Assembly (NCBI GenBank): GCA_005880175.1
Contig: VBJR01000229.1
Coordinates: forward strand, 16,967 to 23,265
Origin: Chloroflexota bacterium
Lineage (GTDB): Bacteria > Chloroflexota > Dormibacteria > Dormibacterales > Dormibacteraceae
Reading direction: 5' to 3'
DNA: 6,299 bases
Both the position numbers and the translations under genes were made by a program. The notes under the pieces were generated by a model. That model did not search any database. It was not told where the DNA came from and was given only the letters and a program-made list of their open reading frames with translations. The number at the start of each line of letters is the position of its first letter. Positions within the stretch are counted from its first letter, which is position 1. This document shows, piece after piece, positions 5,576 to 6,299 of the stretch.

Positions 5576-5583
5576 TCCCGCCC

Positions 5584-5928
5584 ATGGTTCCCCAGGCAGT
5601 GGACTACAGTGCGCCCTTCCAGCGGGCCATCGAGCTGATCGGGAAGCGTTGGACGGGCGCCGTGATCCGGGCGCTGATGGCGGGCGCGGCGCGGTTCAAC
5701 CAGCTGCTGATGGGCATTCCCGGCATCAGCGATCGCGTGCTCACGGAGCGCCTGCGGGAGCTCGAGAACGAAGGTCTGGTCGAGCGGCTCGTCGATCCCG
5801 GGCCCCCGGTCCGGGTCAGCTACCGGCTCACCCAGCGAGGCCGCGCCTTAAGCCCGGTGATCGCGTCGGTCGACGCCTGGGCCGCGGACTGGATGACGCA
5901 GCCCTCCAGCGCGTCTGTAGCCAGTTAG
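5584..5928 (+). CDS. HxlR-family winged-helix transcriptional regulator
   Basis: The 114-aa protein matches the HxlR/MarR-like winged helix: AIELIGKRWTGAVIRALMAGAARFNQLLMGIPGISDRVLTERLRELENEGLVERLV (15-70), then the wing VRVSYRLTQRGRALSPVI (76-93) and the C-terminal helix DAWAADWM used for dimerisation. Members bind short dyads and often control an adjacent divergent gene in response to thiols, aldehydes or metabolites. The cysteine common near the N-terminus of redox- or aldehyde-sensing members (the CPV segment) is absent, and the protein has no cysteine at all, so direct thiol sensing is unlikely. The start at 5584 is supported by the promoter 8 bp upstream. It is divergent from the thioesterase, its most likely target besides itself. 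Confidence 0.93.
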   Translation: MVPQAVDYSAPFQRAIELIGKRWTGAVIRALMAGAARFNQLLMGIPGISDRVLTERLRELENEGLVERLVDPGPPVRVSYRLTQRGRALSPVIASVDAWAADWMTQPSSASVAS

Positions 5929-5967
5929 ACGGGCCTCACCGCCCCGTTGGTCGAAGTTTCGGTCCAA
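5929..5967. repeat. Two inverted repeats after the HxlR gene
   Basis: ACGGG (5929-5933) pairs with CCCGT (5943-5947) directly after the HxlR stop and may be a weak terminator lacking a T-run. An imperfect hairpin from TTGG (5947-5950) and CGAA (5952-5955) to TTCG (5958-5961) and CCAA (5964-5967) follows. It sits about where the -35 of the next gene would be, so it could be an operator. Confidence 0.3.
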
Positions 5968-5975
5968 CTGCCCGC

Positions 5976-5984
5976 TGCTATGCT
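5976..5984 (+). promoter_or_regulatory. Extended -10 promoter of the zinc-ribbon/GGDEF gene
   Basis: TGC followed by TATGCT ends 9 bases before the ATG at 5994, the same short-leader layout as the kinase promoter. No clear -35 is visible. Confidence 0.45.
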
Positions 5985-5993
5985 CAGGCAGCG

Positions 5994-6299
5994 ATGCCTC
6001 TGGGCGACCTTTTTCGCCGCCGACCGCCGGACGCCGAGAACTGTCCGGCTTGCGGCGCGCTGCTACCGAACGGAGCCAACTACTGCCCCAACTGCGGCAT
6101 CCGGATCGACGAGCCGGATGCCCAACCGCTGCACATCGTCGATCGCGCGACGGGGCTGTTCAACGAGCGGTTCATCCGGCCCGTGCTGGAGGACGAGCTG
6201 CACCGGGCGCACCGGTACGGCCGGCCTCTCGGCATCGTGCTGATCGAGCCCATCCCGGGCAGCAACCACAGCAGCCCGGAGGCCGACGAGGAGACGCTG
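5994..6299 (+). CDS. Zinc-ribbon plus GGDEF-like domain protein, 3' end outside the window
   Basis: The frame is open from ATG 5994 to the right edge, giving 102 residues without a stop. A short basic N-terminus (DLFRRRPP) precedes a zinc ribbon with Cys17, Cys20, Cys31 and Cys34 in CPACG...YCPNCG. From residue 47 the sequence HIVDRATGLFNERFIRPVLEDELHRAHRYGRPLGIVLIE matches the start of a GGDEF (diguanylate cyclase) domain, including the DxxTGLxN signature at 50-57. The next canonical segment (DIDxFKxxND) is not recognisable: Glu84 occupies the metal-ligand Asp position and the following residues read PIPGSNHSSPEADEE. The protein may therefore be a degenerate, non-catalytic member. The GGDEF motif itself would lie beyond the window. 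No transmembrane segment is seen, so it is probably cytoplasmic. Confidence 0.75.
   Translation, partial: MPLGDLFRRRPPDAENCPACGALLPNGANYCPNCGIRIDEPDAQPLHIVDRATGLFNERFIRPVLEDELHRAHRYGRPLGIVLIEPIPGSNHSSPEADEETL

Noticed and set aside
1..6299. CRISPR arrays, tRNA/rRNA genes, IS ends or phage genes
   Set aside because: No regularly spaced repeats, cloverleaf-like segments, transposase motifs or flanking terminal repeats were seen.

Overview
The window is about 70% GC or higher. Reading frames are packed tightly, start codons are often GTG, and several mRNAs appear leaderless or nearly so, because a TANNNT -10 box lies only 6-11 nt before the start codon. Adjacent genes often share a 4-nt GTGA overlap. 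This, together with an actinobacterial-type membrane Ser/Thr kinase ending in an Ig-like domain, suggests an actinobacterium. A selenocysteine-using lineage such as Thermoleophilia would fit, but a Chloroflexota-like organism cannot be excluded. No rRNA, tRNA, IS element, CRISPR array or phage gene is visible, so this looks like ordinary chromosome.

Layout from left to right: (1) A structured leader at 1-133, possibly the 3' part of a cobalamin riboswitch, precedes larB (134-955, +), a nickel-pincer cofactor gene. (2) A minus-strand pair follows: a HAD-family hydrolase (1118-1819) and a GTGA-overlapping small two-helix membrane protein (870-1121) whose 3' end runs into larB. (3) Divergent from the HAD gene is the molybdenum cofactor pair moaC (1852-2328) and mogA/moaB (2325-2801), also joined by GTGA. 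(4) A peroxiredoxin gene (2829-3314) has an in-frame UGA exactly at the peroxidatic cysteine codon. The frame stays homologous on both sides and a hairpin follows the UGA, so it is best read as a selenocysteine peroxiredoxin. (5) A small WGR-domain protein (3349-3729, -) lies back to back with a Ser/Thr protein kinase (3765-5046, +), sharing overlapping divergent promoter elements. The kinase reading frame is broken near 4440 by what looks like an internal deletion plus frameshift. (6) A PaaI-like hotdog thioesterase (5031-5459, -) is divergent from an HxlR-family regulator (5584-5928, +); the spacer holds dyad symmetries that are candidate operators. (7) At the right edge is the 5' part of a zinc-ribbon plus GGDEF-like gene (5994 to beyond 6299).

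Functional themes are metal or trace-element cofactor chemistry (nickel pincer, molybdenum cofactor, selenium), peroxide defence, and signalling (kinase, GGDEF, HxlR). The most notable object is the probable selenoprotein peroxiredoxin. A standard gene caller would truncate it to a 105-residue fragment starting after the active site. All statements come from reading the sequence and from memory of protein families; no searches were run.
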